The translations under genes and the position numbers were made by a program. 35,347 nucleotides of DNA from a virus. A model generated the notes under the pieces. It saw nothing but the letters and a program-made list of their open reading frames with translations, made no database searches and was not told the DNA's origin. Location: IMG/VR virus record IMGVR_UViG_3300008450_000185, positions 1 through 35,347 of that record, one strand, 5' to 3'. Of the stretch, positions 1 to 7,401 are shown in pieces. How positions within the stretch are numbered: the first letter of the stretch is position 1; every line of letters starts with the position of its first letter.

Positions 1-31
1 TCCTGCCACCCCTGCAAGAGGAGGATTTCAA

Positions 32-202
32 ATGATCAAGATAACCATATCCAAGGGAGTAATCCAAAACCACATAAATGACCTACTCCACCGAGTTCAG
101 TTACTTATGAAAGGAAAAACTCTGAGCAACCATGAACTAAATGACATGCAAGAACTACTCTGGCGCGTCGAGCACTACATCCACCAAGGAGAAGATAAAT
201 GA
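32..202 (+). CDS. Small hypothetical protein, 56 aa
   Basis: This short open frame begins with ATG at 32, about 8 bases after a strong GAGGAG ribosome site (19-24). It ends with a TGA at 200-202 that overlaps the ATG of the next gene (ATGA). The product starts MIKITISKGV and is polar with long helical stretches. It has no cysteine cluster, no membrane segment and no motif I recognise. The tight coupling to the following membrane-protein gene and the good ribosome site are the reasons for calling it. It belongs to a run of tiny genes at the left edge of an early-type plus-strand operon that must begin outside the window. Function unknown. Confidence 0.6.
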   Translation: MIKITISKGVIQNHINDLLHRVQLLMKGKTLSNHELNDMQELLWRVEHYIHQGEDK

Positions 203-384
203 TCGAGTTCACTATCCTTGAGTTAACGCTCATAGTCTTGTGCGGTTGCCTGTTTGCGCGGGGTATGCACCACCGGGCCAAGGCGAAGGCGGTGTGTCAG
301 CTAGTCGACGCCATGTGCGAGAGTGACGATGTATTCAAGCGAGTAAAGCAAGCCCGCGATCTCATGGAGGAATCAAATGTTTGA
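199..384 (+). CDS. Small membrane protein, 61 aa
   Basis: The gene starts at ATG 199 inside the stop of the previous gene. Residues 3-20 form one hydrophobic segment (FTILELTLIVLCGCLFARG), followed by a positively charged stretch (HHRAKAKA) and an amphipathic acidic/basic helix. This looks like a single-pass inner-membrane protein with a cytoplasmic C-terminal helix, by the positive-inside rule. I recognise no family. Its 3' end overlaps the start of the next micro-gene, whose GGAGG ribosome site lies within this coding sequence. Early host-membrane modification is possible but is inference. Confidence 0.6.
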   Translation: MIEFTILELTLIVLCGCLFARGMHHRAKAKAVCQLVDAMCESDDVFKRVKQARDLMEESNV

Positions 385-466
385 AAACGAAGACAAATTC
401 ACACGAGTAGTGTTCCTGCTCGCCCTGATTGTCGTGGCGCTCGACTTACTGTATTGGCGACCATGA
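377..466 (+). CDS. Micro membrane protein, 29 aa
   Basis: A 29-codon frame starts at ATG 377, seven bases after a GGAGG ribosome site (366-370) and inside the end of the previous gene. The product is MFENEDKFTRVV followed by a hydrophobic helix (FLLALIVVALDLLYW), a typical tiny single-pass membrane protein with an acidic N-terminus. The stop (464-466) overlaps the ATG of the next frame at 463. The ribosome site, the position in a coupled series and the clear membrane helix support it. It is too short for a family assignment. Confidence 0.5.
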   Translation: MFENEDKFTRVVFLLALIVVALDLLYWRP

Positions 467-663
467 AAACCGGCTGGCCTACGCCACACCTGATGCAAGA
501 CGACTGCCGCAAGCTGTCCATATGGTTTGCGACCCGACTCGATGCCCGACATGCGTTCCTCAAAAACTTGGGAGACCCTCATGACATACCGAGCAGTACG
601 GCTCACATTACTTATATCCGTCGTGGTGATTCTTTTCCTAGACCTCATGCTGGGCACACATAG
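463..663 (+). CDS. Hypothetical protein, 66 aa
   Basis: The frame starts at ATG 463 in an ATGA overlap with the preceding micro-gene. It encodes a basic, histidine-rich soluble product beginning MKTGWPTPHLMQDD. The first 35 residues look like normal protein, but the C-terminal third (from about residue 40) is rich in Pro, His and Arg and overlaps another possible membrane micro-gene in a different frame (581-667). The real gene may therefore have a shorter ancestral form, or both frames may be used. No family recognised. Confidence 0.4.
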   Translation: MKTGWPTPHLMQDDCRKLSIWFATRLDARHAFLKNLGDPHDIPSSTAHITYIRRGDSFPRPHAGHT

Positions 664-667
664 TTAA
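581..667 (+). CDS. Possible micro membrane protein, 28 aa
   Basis: A 28-codon frame at ATG 581 lies almost entirely inside the 3' part of the 463-663 frame, in another frame. A GGGA ribosome-like site sits at 570-573. The product has a basic N-terminus (MTYRAVR) and one strong hydrophobic helix (LTLLISVVVILFLDLMLG). Its composition is very like the 29-residue product encoded at 377-466, so the two could be a pair of small membrane proteins. The evidence is composition and position only. Confidence 0.35.
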   Translation: MTYRAVRLTLLISVVVILFLDLMLGTHS

Positions 668-715
668 TGTAAGACACCTGTCAGCTTACACCAACACAAT
701 CAAATATACAGGCTA

Positions 716-743
716 CCCTGACGTTCGTGCGTCACGCTCAGGG
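716..743 (+). promoter_or_regulatory. Possible stem-loop in the leader of the MoxR gene
   Basis: The 125-base gap 668-792 upstream of the MoxR-type ATPase holds no convincing gene. It contains a CCCTGA/TCAGGG inverted pair at 716-721 and 738-743, with an alternative inner pair TGACG/CGTCA at 719-723 and 730-734. No T-run follows, so it is not a simple terminator. It could be a regulatory RNA fold or chance. I saw no convincing sigma-70 promoter in the gap. Confidence 0.2.
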
Positions 744-792
744 GCAGGCATCTAGACGCACACCCTCAACACACAACCCCATAAGGACAATC

Positions 793-1791
793 ATGCGATA
801 CAGCAACATCAAAACATCTGTGCTCTCACAGTTCAGCGTCGATGGCGGTAACGCCGTTGTGCCATTCATTCTCGGTGCTCCGGGCGGCGGCAAGTCAGCC
901 TGTGCTCGAGATATCGTCAAGACTCTTGGCATCGAGAATGTCGTCGAGTTCACTGCATCACTGCGCGACCCAGTAGACGTGCTTGGAGTGCCTAACAACA
1001 CTGGAGAGTACACACGCTGGATTCCACCCCAAGAGTTCTACCAGCTTCGCAAAGGTGTCGGACGCGCGGCACTCATTCTGGAGGAACTGTCCGATGCGCC
1101 TGTCCCCATGCAGAACGCGCTGTGCGGTGTCATCTACGACAAACGTGCGGGTCAGCTTGATCTGTCGGACGAGTTGTTCATCATCGCCACGGGCAATCGC
1201 ACAGAAGACAAGTCCGGTGCCAATCGCATCACATCCAAGCTGGCCAACCGGACACGGCGCTTCGACTTCGTGGAGAACATCGATGACTGGACTGAGTGGG
1301 CGCTTGACAACGACATTGACCCTGTGCTGATTCAGTTCCTGCGCTTCCGTCCGGGCTTGCTGTCTGACTTCGATGCCAACCGGTTCGCCAACCCTACGCC
1401 GCGTTCATGGGAGCGGGTCAACCTCATCCCTGACAGCCTTGATGCTGCACTGTTCTTTGACAACTGCGCTGGCGAGGTCGGTGAGGGTGCAGCCGCTGAG
1501 TTCACGGGCTTTCGACGCATCTACATGTCACTGCCTAATGTTGACGCCATCTTGTTAGACCCCGCAGGTTCTGATGTACCAAAAGACCCAGCAACACTGT
1601 ATGCCCTTACAGGTGCGTTGGCTCGCAAGTCTACCAAGGACAACTTCGATCGTGTATCCAAGTACCTGTCCCGCATGTCGCCTGAGTTCAACGTCATGGC
1701 AACCAAGGACGCGATCAAGATGCAGCCTAGCATCAGGCATAGCCGTGCATTCACCGAGTGGGCAGCTGTCAATGCTGAGGTGCTGATGTGA
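793..1791 (+). CDS. MoxR-type AAA+ ATPase, 332 aa
   Basis: This is an AAA+ ATPase of the MoxR/dynein-like group, which generally acts as a chaperone-like motor paired with VWA-domain partners. Seen in the sequence: Walker A GAPGGGKS (residues 28-35, Lys34), Walker B LILEELSDAP with the acidic pair Glu97-Glu98, sensor-1 ATGN (132-135, Asn135) and an arginine-rich segment ANRTRRFDF (151-159) where the arginine finger is expected. I chose ATG 793, preceded by AAGGAC, over an in-frame GTG at 727, because residues encoded before 793 do not resemble the family. The stop overlaps the GTG of the next gene. The VWA-like protein encoded at 3429 is the expected partner. The substrate in phage infection is unknown. 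Confidence 0.88.
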   Translation: MRYSNIKTSVLSQFSVDGGNAVVPFILGAPGGGKSACARDIVKTLGIENVVEFTASLRDPVDVLGVPNNTGEYTRWIPPQEFYQLRKGVGRAALILEELSDAPVPMQNALCGVIYDKRAGQLDLSDELFIIATGNRTEDKSGANRITSKLANRTRRFDFVENIDDWTEWALDNDIDPVLIQFLRFRPGLLSDFDANRFANPTPRSWERVNLIPDSLDAALFFDNCAGEVGEGAAAEFTGFRRIYMSLPNVDAILLDPAGSDVPKDPATLYALTGALARKSTKDNFDRVSKYLSRMSPEFNVMATKDAIKMQPSIRHSRAFTEWAAVNAEVLM

Positions 1792-2021
1792 ACTGGAGTA
1801 CCAACCACGACGGCTCTACTTGGAAATTGGTTATCGACCGCAGACTTCGTTACTCGATCACTTACCTTGGGCGAACGCAAGTTGCCTTTGGTGGTGGTCA
1901 GATGCGATGGAAAGTCTTAGACCACCGCCGCTATGTTGAATCCCTAAACGACATACCTGAGTTCCATGACCTCGATGAGGCCAAGGCTTGGGTTTTAGCA
2001 ATTAACACACTGGAGCAATGA
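1788..2021 (+). CDS. Hypothetical protein in the MoxR/VWA cassette, 77 aa
   Basis: The gene starts with GTG at 1788, overlapping the ATPase stop as GTGA, so translation is probably coupled. The product (MNWSTNHDGSTWKL...) is predicted mostly beta-strand in its first 50 residues, with alternating hydrophobic and charged residues and a glycine run (AFGGGQMRW). It ends in a short helix. It has no recognised catalytic motif. It lies between the ATPase and its presumed VWA partner, so it may belong to the same complex, but that rests on position alone. Confidence 0.65.
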   Translation: MNWSTNHDGSTWKLVIDRRLRYSITYLGRTQVAFGGGQMRWKVLDHRRYVESLNDIPEFHDLDEAKAWVLAINTLEQ

Positions 2022-2022
2022 T

Positions 2023-2895
2023 ATGACACACACCAAACTATCGGACAAAGCAGTCCTAGTCAAGCTGACTATTCGTCGCGCAGCACTCACCAAGCGCGAC
2101 CACGGACTTACGGCAACCTTACAACGGCAGGAGAACGATACAAGTCTTACCGTTTTGACAAAGTTATTTAAGAATAAAGACTCAGCGATCAATCAGATCA
2201 TGGCCAAGTACGGCGAGGTCTACGCCTACCACAAGAAGCACACGCTGCCTTACGTTGACGCTGGCCCACGTATCCTGCCAAACGACATGTACATGGAGTA
2301 CACGCAAAATATGAAGCACCGCATCGCCGAGGTTGACAAGCTGCTCAGTACTTATATGCCAATGTATGACCAGCTAGTGGCTGATGACGTCATGTATCGC
2401 AACTCAGGCCATGCAGCAGGACGCGCCCATGCAAGCGAGTATCCGACCGCCGAGCAGTTCGGGTTGTCCATGTCAGCCGAGCTCAGGTTCCAGCCCATGG
2501 CAGATGCGTCACACTTTTTGTTCGACCTCAGTGCGGATGACTTGGCCGCGTTCAAACGTGCAGAAGACGAGGCGACAGCCGCAGTCAACACTGACACCAT
2601 ACAGCGCATGCTCAAGCCCATCGCGTCACTTGTTGCAAAGCTGGCCGAGTACCAAGGTGCCAAGGGTGAGCGGTTTCACAACAGCCTCATCGACAACGTG
2701 ATCGAGGGATGCAAGCTGGCTCGTAAGCTGGCGATCAACCCATCGACTGAATTGATTGACGAGATCGCTGCACTGGAGGATGCAGCACAGGGATACCTTG
2801 CAGACGTAGAAATGATTAAGGGTTCACCTAACAAACGCAACGAGGCCAAGCGCAAGCTGGAGGAAGTTGCAGCACGAATGGGAGCATTTGCATGA
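2023..2895 (+). CDS. Helical hypothetical protein in the MoxR/VWA cassette, 290 aa
   Basis: A 290-residue, largely alpha-helical soluble protein. Residues 1-130 hold several charged helices, a central part (about 140-185) contains FGLSMSAELRFQPMADASHF, and the rest is coiled-coil-like with an EAKRKLEEVAARMG tail. I recognise no family. It has no signal peptide, membrane segment or nucleotide-binding motif. It starts one base after the preceding stop, and its own stop overlaps the next ATG (2892), so it is locked into the operon between the ATPase and the VWA-like protein. It could be a scaffold or adaptor for the pair; this is inference from context. Confidence 0.7.
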   Translation: MTHTKLSDKAVLVKLTIRRAALTKRDHGLTATLQRQENDTSLTVLTKLFKNKDSAINQIMAKYGEVYAYHKKHTLPYVDAGPRILPNDMYMEYTQNMKHRIAEVDKLLSTYMPMYDQLVADDVMYRNSGHAAGRAHASEYPTAEQFGLSMSAELRFQPMADASHFLFDLSADDLAAFKRAEDEATAAVNTDTIQRMLKPIASLVAKLAEYQGAKGERFHNSLIDNVIEGCKLARKLAINPSTELIDEIAALEDAAQGYLADVEMIKGSPNKRNEAKRKLEEVAARMGAFA

Positions 2896-3419
2896 ACAAC
2901 AACGAACGAGGGCGTATCACTGGTATGCCCGGCACTGAAGTATCTGTCACCTTGTACCCAGATCGGCTAGGTGTGAGGATGCGTAACAGCATCATTCGCA
3001 TGGTAGAAAACAGGGTACTAGTAGGCGGCTGGTCATCACAGTCAGCAATGATAGGAAAAGCACTGGCTGCCAAGTACGGGTTGCAAATAAGCAGAAACAA
3101 CGGATACGGCTTGCAAGTCATCGGCATCAATGCTAGTGCAGCACCGTTGGTGCAAGAAATACTTCATGCAGACTGGATAGCATGGTTACTGGACAACCCG
3201 TCCCACCGCGAGGGTTACTACAAGGTCTCGTACGATAACGCTATGGCTAATCTCGCGGAGCACGATTCGGACTTCTATATTCCCCTGCGCTACAAAGAAT
3301 CAATCCGTAAGGTTGCAGTAATTTTAGCCGAGCACACTACACAGGAGTTAAAAGACAAATCACAGGAAGTTGCCAACCTACTCAGAGGCACTGAGCCTAT
3401 ACATCTCTTATCTTTCTAA
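2892..3419 (+). CDS. Hypothetical protein in the MoxR/VWA cassette, 175 aa
   Basis: The gene starts at ATG 2892 within an ATGA overlap. The product has a beta-rich N-terminal half (TEVSVTLYPDRLGVRMRNS, then VLVGGWSS) and a helical C-terminal half. No catalytic signature or membrane segment is visible. It ends nine bases before the VWA-like gene, whose GGAG ribosome site (3420-3423) directly follows this stop. It is the third unknown gene between the ATPase and the VWA-like gene. Function unknown; a role in the same complex is plausible from gene order. Confidence 0.65.
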   Translation: MNNNERGRITGMPGTEVSVTLYPDRLGVRMRNSIIRMVENRVLVGGWSSQSAMIGKALAAKYGLQISRNNGYGLQVIGINASAAPLVQEILHADWIAWLLDNPSHREGYYKVSYDNAMANLAEHDSDFYIPLRYKESIRKVAVILAEHTTQELKDKSQEVANLLRGTEPIHLLSF

Positions 3420-3428
3420 GGAGTCATC

Positions 3429-4529
3429 ATGGCAGTCACCAAACTAGACAGGGCCAAAGTTGCCGTTGTCACTCAGCATCCGTTCTTCGCATCTATCCTC
3501 ATGAAGCGCCAGCTTATCGAAGACAACACCATTCCGACTGCTGCTGTCGATCAGCGTGGGCAGATTTACTACAACAAGGAGTTCTTCGAGGGTCTTGAGG
3601 TTGACGAGATCGTGTTCGTCTTAGCCCACGAGGTTGGCCATGTCATCGGTCAGCATGCACTGCGCCGTGGTGCTCGTAACGCCAAGAAGTGGAACATCGC
3701 TGGTGACGCGTGGATCAACGACATGCTCAAGGATGCTGGCATCGGTTCTGTCATACCCAACTGTGTCAACATGCCCGGCTCCAAGGACGACACTGTAGAC
3801 AACATCTACAACAATCTGCCGGATGATCCTGACGGCCCCGGCGGTACAGGCGATGACCTGATCGAGCGCGGCCCACCTTTGTCAGCTGATGAGGCTGATC
3901 GTATCGACGCTGAGACTCGTGTCGAGATTGCACAAGCAGCGCAAGCAGCTAAGGCTCAGGGTAAGATGCCAGCTTCGCTGGCTAAGATCGTTGCTGACCT
4001 CATCGACAGCCACACGCCATGGCAAGATATCCTCGAGCGTTATATGACCACCTTCACTCGCGGTGACTACACATGGGCACGACCTAACCGCCGCTTCGCT
4101 GACGTATACCTGCCGTCTACCGGCAAGTCCCCTGAGATGGGTGAGGTTGTCATCCAAGTCGACGTGTCTGGTTCTATCAGCAAGAAAGAGCTTGACCACT
4201 ACAACGGGCACTTACAACGCATCGTGTCACTGTGCAACCCTAGCCGCGTACATGTCTTGTATGTCGACACTGCTGTAGCCAAGCATGAGGTGTTCGAGCA
4301 AGGCGAAGAGGTAGCACTTACTTTCTACTGTGGCGGCGGCACTGACATGGAAGAAGGCTTCAACTACATCGCCAAGGAGGGCATCAAGCCAGAAGTGTTC
4401 GTGTGTCTCACAGACGGATACACAGACTTCAATACAGCCAACGCTCCTGACTATCCGGTAGTGTGGTGTATCTCTAGTGACATCGAGGCCCCTTACGGCG
4501 ACAATATCCATTTTACTCTGGAGCAATGA
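3429..4529 (+). CDS. HExxH metallopeptidase-like / VWA-like protein (DUF2201 type), 366 aa
   Basis: Two parts are visible. Residues 1-190 form a metallopeptidase-like domain with HEVGH (His67, Glu68, His71) and a downstream AGDAWIND segment around Asp93 that probably supplies the third metal ligand. Residues 235-366 form a VWA-like domain with a MIDAS-type motif DVSGS (Asp245, Ser247, Ser249), a GGGTDM loop and CLTDGYTD. This order matches the DUF2201/VWA-like family. VWA proteins commonly partner MoxR ATPases, and one is encoded at 793-1791 in the same operon. A Gly/Pro/Asp-rich linker (PDDPDGPGGTGDD) lies near residues 129-143. Whether the peptidase site is active cannot be told from sequence. 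A host-directed protease or a complex-remodelling role are both possible. Confidence 0.85.
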   Translation: MAVTKLDRAKVAVVTQHPFFASILMKRQLIEDNTIPTAAVDQRGQIYYNKEFFEGLEVDEIVFVLAHEVGHVIGQHALRRGARNAKKWNIAGDAWINDMLKDAGIGSVIPNCVNMPGSKDDTVDNIYNNLPDDPDGPGGTGDDLIERGPPLSADEADRIDAETRVEIAQAAQAAKAQGKMPASLAKIVADLIDSHTPWQDILERYMTTFTRGDYTWARPNRRFADVYLPSTGKSPEMGEVVIQVDVSGSISKKELDHYNGHLQRIVSLCNPSRVHVLYVDTAVAKHEVFEQGEEVALTFYCGGGTDMEEGFNYIAKEGIKPEVFVCLTDGYTDFNTANAPDYPVVWCISSDIEAPYGDNIHFTLEQ

Positions 4530-4530
4530 C

Positions 4531-4680
4531 ATGGAAAAAGATATCGACAACGCAATCGACAAACTGACTGAGAAATACGACGAGGTACTGCGTGCATGCT
4601 ACGACGCACTAGCCGAAGACGTACCACAGCTAACGCGTGATGCGCTGAGAAAATCAATCGCTGAACACCTCGGCGAATGA
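4531..4680 (+). CDS. Small helical protein, 49 aa
   Basis: The frame starts at ATG 4531, eight bases after a GGAG ribosome site (4520-4523). It encodes an acidic helical peptide (MEKDIDNAIDKLTEKYDEVL...). An in-frame extension upstream overlaps the VWA-like gene in another frame and is not needed. It is the last gene before the hairpin terminator at 4687, so it closes the MoxR/VWA operon. No family is recognised. It could be a small regulatory subunit; that is a guess from position. Confidence 0.6.
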   Translation: MEKDIDNAIDKLTEKYDEVLRACYDALAEDVPQLTRDALRKSIAEHLGE

Positions 4681-4686
4681 CCCACA

Positions 4687-4708
4687 CCCCGCTTCGGCGG
4701 GGGCTTTT
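4687..4708 (+). terminator. Rho-independent terminator after the MoxR/VWA cassette
   Basis: A perfect six-base GC stem CCCCGC/GCGGGG (4687-4692 with 4697-4702) closes on a stable TTCG tetraloop and is followed by GCTTTT. It lies just after the stop at 4680. It separates the MoxR/VWA cassette from the next gene, which has its own ribosome site (AAGGAA, about 4749-4754). Confidence 0.85.
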
Positions 4709-4759
4709 ATCAAATGCTCATAGAGGCATTGGTACACACTTCAACACAAGGAACTTATC

Positions 4760-5425
4760 ATGGGAACTGTATACATAACCAATGAACTGAAGGATCGCGT
4801 TCGTTCAAAAATCAACGTGATGTGCAAGGCCGAACGCGCTCACGATTTACCAAACTTCCAGAAGCCAATCAATCTCGATGTAAGTGAGCTATACAACATT
4901 GGATGCTGGGGTAAAGCCAATGTACATCTGTGTGATCTCATACCAAAAGACTGGTTGTCTAAAAAGGAACATGTCGAAATAAAAATAATCAGCGAGGAAG
5001 ATATTACGTTAAAAACTTCAGTGGAGTTTGCTGGCCTGACCCGTGCGTACGCTAGACCAAAAGACGGTTACTACGGCCACACAAATTCTGAACTATCTAT
5101 CGAGTACGTGCGGTCTTTGCCTAAAGACACCGTGGGTCGAGCTGAAATACTTGAACACTGGGAACAAGCTATAGCTTCCAAGGAGATCGAACTGCGATGG
5201 GCAAAGATACAAGACGACATCTCTGTCTTCCTCGGCAAGTGCAAGTCACTCAACGAAGCTATAAAGTTGTTTCCCAATGTAGTGATGTACATCGACGCTG
5301 GCGACATGGAACGAGTCCAGCGTAAGGTAGAGCGTAAGTCTGAGCGCAAGCAGATAGTCAAAGAGATAGACACGCAAAGCCTTACGGCTGCTGCCATCGC
5401 AGCAAAACTCATGGGAACAATATGA
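4760..5425 (+). CDS. Phage hypothetical protein, possibly Nmad5-like, 221 aa
   Basis: The gene starts at ATG 4760 after AAGGAAC. The N-terminal helix (ITNELKDRVRSKI) is followed by a mixed alpha/beta middle and long charged helices from about residue 125. These include KSLNEAIKLFPNVVMYI (about 161-177) and a strongly basic segment (RVQRKVERKSERKQ, about 184-197). The overall plan recalls phage proteins labelled nucleotide-modification-associated domain 5, but I cannot confirm this by eye, and those proteins themselves lack a proven activity. No catalytic residues can be pointed to. The stop overlaps the next ATG (5422), so the two are translated together. Confidence 0.6.
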   Translation: MGTVYITNELKDRVRSKINVMCKAERAHDLPNFQKPINLDVSELYNIGCWGKANVHLCDLIPKDWLSKKEHVEIKIISEEDITLKTSVEFAGLTRAYARPKDGYYGHTNSELSIEYVRSLPKDTVGRAEILEHWEQAIASKEIELRWAKIQDDISVFLGKCKSLNEAIKLFPNVVMYIDAGDMERVQRKVERKSERKQIVKEIDTQSLTAAAIAAKLMGTI

Positions 5426-6069
5426 CACCACGAGATACATTCAATAAGCTGACAGCTAGGCAGCGCGACGAGATACTGGACAGGTATCGCTACTACAACA
5501 CAGATCACCTTGACTGGTGGGACAACGTGTATGAAAACTTCAGAGCTGAGATGGAGGCCGTCGGTATTGAGGTAGACCAGATTTACTTCAGTGGTTTCTC
5601 ATCGCAGGGGGACGGTGCATGCTTCGAGGGTCGTGTGCAAGACTGGCCCAAGTTTCTTACGTCTGTGGGGTATACATGCCCAGCACTCATAGCTCTGGCT
5701 GAACAAGTCTGGACTCTCAGTGTGAGACATAGCGGGCGCTACTACCACGAGAACTGCACACTGTTTACCTACGACGCAGACAACCCGAACAACTACACCG
5801 AGTTCGAGTGGGATGAGTTTGTGTATAGAAACAGTCCGTACAGCACCGACATTCAGAACGCTACGTTCTGGGCTGTTCTTAGAAAGTATGACTTCGCCAA
5901 ACTTGAAGAAGAGTTCAGGGCCGAATTTAAAAGCCACATGCGTACTCTGTACAACGATCTGAGATCGGAGTTCGAGCACCTTACATCCGATGAAGCTGTA
6001 CTAGAAGGATTGATTGCCAACGGCCTGCTCTCTGAAACCATTAACGAACTGGAGGAAACTTATGCCTGA
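5422..6069 (+). CDS. Conserved phage protein of unknown function, 215 aa
   Basis: The gene starts in an ATGA overlap at 5422. The sequence is acidic and rich in Tyr, Trp and Phe, with the notable block YFSGFSSQGDGACFEG (about residues 54-69). I recall that block from proteins of many unrelated phages, where it has no assigned function. Histidine and tyrosine follow in HSGRYYHENC (about 103-112), and the C-terminus is a long acidic helix. The conserved glycine-aspartate block suggests a binding or catalytic site, but no family with known activity is recognised. It is placed between an Nmad5-like candidate and a winged-helix protein. Confidence 0.7.
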   Translation: MTPRDTFNKLTARQRDEILDRYRYYNTDHLDWWDNVYENFRAEMEAVGIEVDQIYFSGFSSQGDGACFEGRVQDWPKFLTSVGYTCPALIALAEQVWTLSVRHSGRYYHENCTLFTYDADNPNNYTEFEWDEFVYRNSPYSTDIQNATFWAVLRKYDFAKLEEEFRAEFKSHMRTLYNDLRSEFEHLTSDEAVLEGLIANGLLSETINELEETYA

Positions 6070-6526
6070 TTTAAAAACTGAATTAAAAAAACTAGAAGCT
6101 CTGTCATTTAACGACGATGGCGAAACACAACAGGAAACAAACATGGCTGAACCCAAACAAGCGGGAATATCCGTTAGGTTTTTTAATATTATTCGGGACA
6201 ACCCCGGAAGCGCTAGGCGCGAACTGCTGGCAAAGGCTCGGGCTATTGGAGTTGCTCAGGGGTCATCTTCAACTTTACTGACGCAGTTCTGCAAGCGAGG
6301 ACTTGTTAGGACAGTAGAAAGTAACAATGGGTACAACACTTTTTTTAGTGTTGGTGATTACTACAAGCCCGGGTACGTTAAAAAAGCTGCGTCACCTAAA
6401 GCAGCCAAGGCCAAGCCAGTGCAAGAACCCTTACAAGATGTTGATGTGCAAGGCATGCTCAACAACATGTCTATTACCAAAGCTCGTGCGCTGTACGATG
6501 AGCTGAAGAAAATATTTGGAGGTTGA
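6062..6526 (+). CDS. Winged helix-turn-helix protein, probable regulator, 154 aa
   Basis: I chose ATG 6062 because GGAGGAAAC precedes it directly; longer in-frame starts overlap the previous gene. Residues 1-30 are acidic and probably disordered. Residues about 35-100 look like a winged helix: RFFNIIRDNPGSARRELLAK, then a recognition-type helix around SSSTLLTQFCKRGLVR, then a wing (TVESNNGYNTFFSV). An Ala/Lys/Pro linker leads to a short C-terminal helix. It probably binds DNA and could regulate this operon. No binding site can be named. Confidence 0.65.
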   Translation: MPDLKTELKKLEALSFNDDGETQQETNMAEPKQAGISVRFFNIIRDNPGSARRELLAKARAIGVAQGSSSTLLTQFCKRGLVRTVESNNGYNTFFSVGDYYKPGYVKKAASPKAAKAKPVQEPLQDVDVQGMLNNMSITKARALYDELKKIFGG

Positions 6527-6528
6527 TG

Positions 6529-6735
6529 ATGTGGAGATATTTATGGACAGAATTTCGCCTCATGCTGAGAACTGTAACTCCGGCACAGGCTGTGTCGCAT
6601 GAGTTGCTGCATGCAGAGCACGAGTTGCTACAAGCAGAGAGCGCAGTCGAGTACGCGACTTCGCTAGTTACCTACAACAAGCAGCGGGTCAAGCGCCTCA
6701 AGGCGTACTTGGGCAAGACTGAGGAGCCGACATGA
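6529..6735 (+). CDS. Small coiled-coil protein, 68 aa
   Basis: A GGAGG ribosome site (6518-6522) lies inside the end of the winged-helix gene, six bases before ATG 6529. ATG 6526 is also possible but is closer than ideal. The product is almost wholly helical, with a run of heptad-like residues (SHELLHAEHELLQAESAVEY) and a basic end (NKQRVKRLKAYLGK), so it is probably a small dimeric coiled coil. Its stop overlaps the next ATG (6732). Unknown function. Confidence 0.6.
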   Translation: MWRYLWTEFRLMLRTVTPAQAVSHELLHAEHELLQAESAVEYATSLVTYNKQRVKRLKAYLGKTEEPT

Positions 6736-6998
6736 AAACAGTATGCGACACAGGCAGAACTCTCTGCCCTCACAAGCCTCAATGCGCCCATCTCTGCCAC
6801 TTCACTGATGCGGGGCTGGAGGAGCCAGAGACGCGCAAGGTCAAGCCGTATCCGGCAGTGCCGGAGGACATTCCACCAGTGCCGGAAACATGGCACAGGA
6901 TTGGAGCGTTAATGCTTTGGTCTATTTTTACAGTGCTGGCAGTGATCTGCCTTGGGCTGTTTCTTACTGGCGCTTGGATTTGGAGCTTACTGATATGA
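6732..6998 (+). CDS. Small membrane protein with cysteine cluster, 88 aa
   Basis: The gene starts in an ATGA overlap at 6732. Near the N-terminus are four cysteines and nearby histidines (CPHKPQCAHLCH; Cys5, Cys12, Cys18, Cys22) that could bind zinc or form disulphides. A proline-rich linker (YPAVPEDIPPVPETW) leads to one strong membrane helix (about residues 58-86). This organisation suggests a membrane-anchored cytoplasmic metal-binding head. No family is recognised, and the stop again overlaps the next start. Confidence 0.65.
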   Translation: MKTVCDTGRTLCPHKPQCAHLCHFTDAGLEEPETRKVKPYPAVPEDIPPVPETWHRIGALMLWSIFTVLAVICLGLFLTGAWIWSLLI

Positions 6999-7201
6999 AC
7001 AAGACACTTGAAGCATGGCTGCGTGGGTACATCCTGTTCGATGTAAACGGTACAAGGTTCTTGCGCTACAACTCAGCACTGGCCCGGCGCAAAGCTACTG
7101 AGGGGAATGTGGAGTTCAACGGCTTGCACATCTTTAAAGGATGGCAGTGCTTTTTTGTTCGGTTTGATAAACCGCAGGAGGTTGTATGGGAGGTTGTATG
7201 A
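6995..7201 (+). CDS. Hypothetical protein, 68 aa
   Basis: The gene starts at ATG 6995 in an ATGA overlap with the membrane-protein gene. The product is soluble and beta-rich, with aromatic residues spaced as in small SH3-like or OB-like folds (GYILFDVNGTRFLRY, then FKGWQCFFVRF). No motif assigns a function. The stop overlaps the next ATG at 7198, which has its ribosome site (GGGAGG) in this gene's last codons. Confidence 0.55.
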   Translation: MNKTLEAWLRGYILFDVNGTRFLRYNSALARRKATEGNVEFNGLHIFKGWQCFFVRFDKPQEVVWEVV

Positions 7202-7401
7202 CACCAGAGCAAACACTTGATTGGCTGGCCCAAAAACACTTCGATCAGTGCCGTGAAGACCGCCCTGTTCAGCATTGGATTCGCAAGATGAAGTCTGAGT
7301 TGCCGCCTCAGTTAGAGGAGCGCTATTTCTGTCAGCGATGCGGCAAGCCTGTTAGCCTGACTACAATTCACACATGCACACCACCAAGGGAGAACATATG
7401 A
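7198..7401 (+). CDS. Small zinc-ribbon-like protein, 67 aa
   Basis: I chose ATG 7198 (ATGA overlap, GGGAGG about 7187-7192) over an in-frame ATG at 7186 that would put the ribosome site inside the gene. The first 40 residues are helical. The C-terminal part has CQRCGK and a later HTC (YFCQRCGKPVSLTTIHTC), which could form a small zinc knuckle. The partner is unknown. A ribosome site for the next micro-gene (AAGGGAGA) lies near its end. Confidence 0.55.
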   Translation: MTPEQTLDWLAQKHFDQCREDRPVQHWIRKMKSELPPQLEERYFCQRCGKPVSLTTIHTCTPPRENI

